Shown: piece after piece, positions 61,674-64,000 of the stretch
How positions within the stretch are numbered: the stretch's first letter is position 1
Layout of the letters: each line of letters begins with the position of its first letter
Origin: Roseibium sp. MMSF_3544
GTDB taxonomy: Bacteria > Pseudomonadota > Alphaproteobacteria > Rhizobiales > Stappiaceae
Direction: 5' to 3'
Length of the DNA stretch: 64,000 nucleotides
NCBI RefSeq assembly: GCF_030732845.1
Contig: NZ_JASHKA010000008.1
Coordinates: 186,001-250,000 of the forward strand
Position numbers and translations under genes: made by a program
Notes under the pieces: model-generated
Databases searched by the model: none
What the model was told of the DNA's origin: nothing
What the model saw: the letters and a program-made list of their open reading frames with translations, nothing else

Positions 61674-64000
61674 ATGGAAAAAAGCCTTTTTCGCTTTATT
61701 TGGAAGTACAGTTCCCGACAGCAGATCTTTATTATCTTGGTCACCGTTCTCACCTACCCGGTGGTCTATTTTCTGCTCGAACTCCCCAAGCTGATCGTCA
61801 ACGACGCGGTTCAGGGGGACAATTTTCCGCGCGACGTTTTTGGATTCGATTTTGACCAAATTCCGTATTTGGTGTTGCTTTGTCTCACTTTTCTCGGACT
61901 GGTGGTCGTCTCCAACGGTTTGAAGTTTTACCTCAACGTCTACAAGGGACGGCTTGGCGAGCGCATGCTGCGCCGGCTACGTTTCGAGCTTTTTCAAAGA
62001 GTTCTGCGGTTTCGACTTCCACACTTCCGTAAAGTAAGCTCCGGTGAAATCATTCCCATGATCACATCGGAAGTCGAGGATGTCGGCGGTTATATCGGAG
62101 AAGCCTTTGCGCTGCCCGCCTATCAGGGCGGCATGCTGGTCGTTCAAATCGGCTTCATATTCATGCAGGACCCTTTGCTGGGTCTGGCGGCCATCAGCTC
62201 CTATCCGATCCAGGGTTATGTCATTCCGCTGCTGCAGAGGAAGGTGATCCTTCTGTCCCGCAAGCGGGTTAAGAACGTGCGTGTCATCGCCGACAAGGTC
62301 GGTGAAAGCATCACGGGCGTTGCCGAAATCCATGCGAACGATGCAGCAGCCTGGCACTCGGCGGATATCTCCGACCGCCTCTATGAGAACTTCAAGATCC
62401 GCTACGAGATCTTCAACAGGAAGTTCCTGATCAAGTTCCTGAACAATTTCATGAACCAGCTGACGCCGTTCTTTTTCTATCTGATCGGTGGATACCTGGT
62501 GATTCAGGGCAATCTCAGCATCGGCGCGCTTCTGGCCGTTATCGCCGCCTACAAGGATCTGGCTGGACCCTGGAAGCTTCTGTTGTCCTTCTATCAGATG
62601 ACCGCCGATGTCAGCGTGAAATACCAGACCGTGGTAGAGAATTTCGATCCTTCCGATATCTACGACACCGACCGGTTGACCTCAGACGACACCGTGACGC
62701 TGGACGGCGACGTCAAATTCGACCGCGTCAGTTTCTCCGGCGGAGCCGCCGGGCAGGAAGTCATGGATATTTCGCTGACGGTGCCTGCCGGAGGCGATTG
62801 CGCAATTGTCGGGCCGGACGGGTCCGGACGATCGGAAGTTCTGCAGCTTGCGGCAGGGCTGGTATCGGCTTCCTCAGGCAAGGTGTTCATTGGCGATCAC
62901 GATCTCGACAAGTTGACCGATGCCACCCTCGGCCGGGAGATTGCCTATGTTGGCGGCGCGGTCCATGTGTGGACCGGCACCATCAGAGACAATCTTTATT
63001 ACGGTTTGCGGCACCGCCCGCTCGCGCCGCCGGAACGCGTCGGTGATGATCTGAAGAACTACAAACGCCGTGTGAATGAAGCCAAGCAGACCAAGAACCC
63101 GATCTACGACCTCGCAGCAGACTGGAGTGATCTGAAGGCTGCCGGTGTTGGCTCGGACGAGGAGCTTGATCAGAAGGCTCTCGAACTTCTGGAAACAGTG
63201 AGCCTCGACAACGACATCTACCGGCTCGGTTTGCAATCCAGGTTCGATCCGTCAATGAACGACACGTTCGCGGAAAAGATCCTGGAGGTGCGAAAAAGCC
63301 TTGCCGGACGGATTGCGAGCGACGCCAAGCTTGGCGGACTTGTGGAACTCTGGGACCGGGACAGCTTTAACGCAAGCGCGAGCCTTGCAGAAAACCTGTT
63401 CTTCGCGGTTCCGTCCGATCCCGAAATTTCGATGGACGAGGTTCCGGATCTGGAGGAGGTCAAGAAGTTCCTCGCTGAAACCGGCTTTGACGAGAAGCTG
63501 CAACAGATTGGTCTCAAGATCGCCGAGACCATGCTGGAACTGTTTGCCAACGTTTCCGGTGACAGCGGGCTTCTCGGGTCCTATTCGTTCATCAATCAGG
63601 ACGACCTTCCGGAATTCGAGCGGATCGTACGGATTGCGAAGTCAGGCCAGCAAAGGCCGGGCCTGACCGATGCCGATCGGTCAAAGCTGACAGGACTTGC
63701 CTTCAAGCTCGTTCCCGCCCGCCATCGTCTTGGTGTCATGACCGACGACTTGCGGGACGAGATCATCGTCGCCCGCAAACGGTTCCTGGAAAGCGTGGTC
63801 AAGAACGGCGACAGTTTTGTTGCCTTCGATCCCGACGTCTACCTGCCGCCGCTGACGATCGAAGACAACCTTCTCTTTGGCCGCGCACGCGTCGATCGCA
63901 GGGACGCGCGGCGCCGGATTGATGAGGTGATCCGGACCATCGTGGAGGAAACAGGACTGCGGCGCGCGATCATCTTTGCCGGCTTCAGTTATCATGTCGG
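61674..64000 (+). CDS. ABC exporter with TM and ATPase domains, partial, Walker A Lys replaced
   Basis: This is an open frame of at least 775 codons that continues past the window. The N-terminal exporter TM domain (about 1-330, MEKSLFRFIWKYSSRQQIFII at the start) is followed by an ATPase region with P-loop GPDGSGRSE (R386 in place of Lys). The Q-loop Gln is not visible (YVGGAVHVWTG). Three related motifs of the GTIRDNL type occur: GTIRDNLYYG (~435), SLAENLFFAV (~572) and LTIEDNLLFG (~728). No intact signature LSGGQ is seen within the window. It faces the glycan operon, so it may export its product. It could be degenerate or need a partner ATPase. Confidence 0.7.
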   Translation, partial: MEKSLFRFIWKYSSRQQIFIILVTVLTYPVVYFLLELPKLIVNDAVQGDNFPRDVFGFDFDQIPYLVLLCLTFLGLVVVSNGLKFYLNVYKGRLGERMLRRLRFELFQRVLRFRLPHFRKVSSGEIIPMITSEVEDVGGYIGEAFALPAYQGGMLVVQIGFIFMQDPLLGLAAISSYPIQGYVIPLLQRKVILLSRKRVKNVRVIADKVGESITGVAEIHANDAAAWHSADISDRLYENFKIRYEIFNRKFLIKFLNNFMNQLTPFFFYLIGGYLVIQGNLSIGALLAVIAAYKDLAGPWKLLLSFYQMTADVSVKYQTVVENFDPSDIYDTDRLTSDDTVTLDGDVKFDRVSFSGGAAGQEVMDISLTVPAGGDCAIVGPDGSGRSEVLQLAAGLVSASSGKVFIGDHDLDKLTDATLGREIAYVGGAVHVWTGTIRDNLYYGLRHRPLAPPERVGDDLKNYKRRVNEAKQTKNPIYDLAADWSDLKAAGVGSDEELDQKALELLETVSLDNDIYRLGLQSRFDPSMNDTFAEKILEVRKSLAGRIASDAKLGGLVELWDRDSFNASASLAENLFFAVPSDPEISMDEVPDLEEVKKFLAETGFDEKLQQIGLKIAETMLELFANVSGDSGLLGSYSFINQDDLPEFERIVRIAKSGQQRPGLTDADRSKLTGLAFKLVPARHRLGVMTDDLRDEIIVARKRFLESVVKNGDSFVAFDPDVYLPPLTIEDNLLFGRARVDRRDARRRIDEVIRTIVEETGLRRAIIFAGFSYHV

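Noticed and set aside
1-64000. CRISPR array, tRNA, rRNA, phage or intact insertion sequence
   Set aside because: No direct repeat-spacer series, no cloverleaf or rRNA stretch, and no transposase or integrase was seen.

Overview
The window is about 64 kb of GC-rich, densely packed chromosome from an alphaproteobacterium, most likely a member of the Hyphomicrobiales (Rhizobiales). A marine Stappiaceae/Roseibium-like genus would fit, but that is a guess. The main reason is gene content and order: a feuN-feuP-feuQ-like signalling locus, then cycHJKL (ccmI-E-F-H), degP, an OmpR-type two-component pair, glnE, a PleC-like kinase and pepN. This is the backbone order I recall from Sinorhizobium and its relatives. 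I see no rRNA or tRNA, no CRISPR array, no transposase and no prophage.

Layout. 1-2.6 kb: small periplasmic FeuN-like protein plus response regulator and kinase. 2.8-9.1 kb: a lipoprotein, an unrecognised 491-residue protein, and the cytochrome c maturation genes. 9.2-22.6 kb: a block between ccmH and degP, holding a secreted caspase-like protein with Sel1 repeats, a small secreted partner, a LysR regulator facing a complete peptide-type ABC importer, an alpha/beta hydrolase-OsmC fusion, two tandem DUF2336 proteins and a GST. 22.8-29.6 kb: degP, a two-component pair and glnE. 29.8-32.5 kb: an accessory pocket with ppk2, a diverged fragment of the glnE 3' region, and an orphan HopA1-family (type III effector-like) gene. 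32.5-42.2 kb: PleC-like kinase, pepN, a methyltransferase, a CoA-transferase, a NUDIX hydrolase and a membrane class III adenylate cyclase.

42.2-49.2 kb: a second complete peptide-type importer with an O-methyltransferase gene inside the operon and a perfect CRP-type palindrome in front of it. 49.3-55.9 kb: a methyltransferase, a secreted protein, a DUF1330/LysR divergent pair, a cobalt-type nitrile hydratase operon with activator and an ICMT-like gene, a GNAT, an MsrA-like protein, and two small non-coding repeat elements (51895-52164 and 55746-55886). 55.9-64 kb: a minus-strand operon of four glycosyltransferases and a polysaccharide deacetylase-like protein, facing an ABC exporter that runs off the window. 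That exporter has Arg in place of the Walker A Lys and an unusual extended nucleotide-binding region.

The most interesting items are the HopA1-like gene beside the glnE remnant, the glycan cluster with its aberrant exporter, the CRP box next to an adenylate cyclase gene, the two palindrome-bearing LysR intergenic regions, the two terminal-inverted-repeat elements, and the secreted caspase/Sel1 protein with its partner. Family calls come from reading the sequences; no database search was run.
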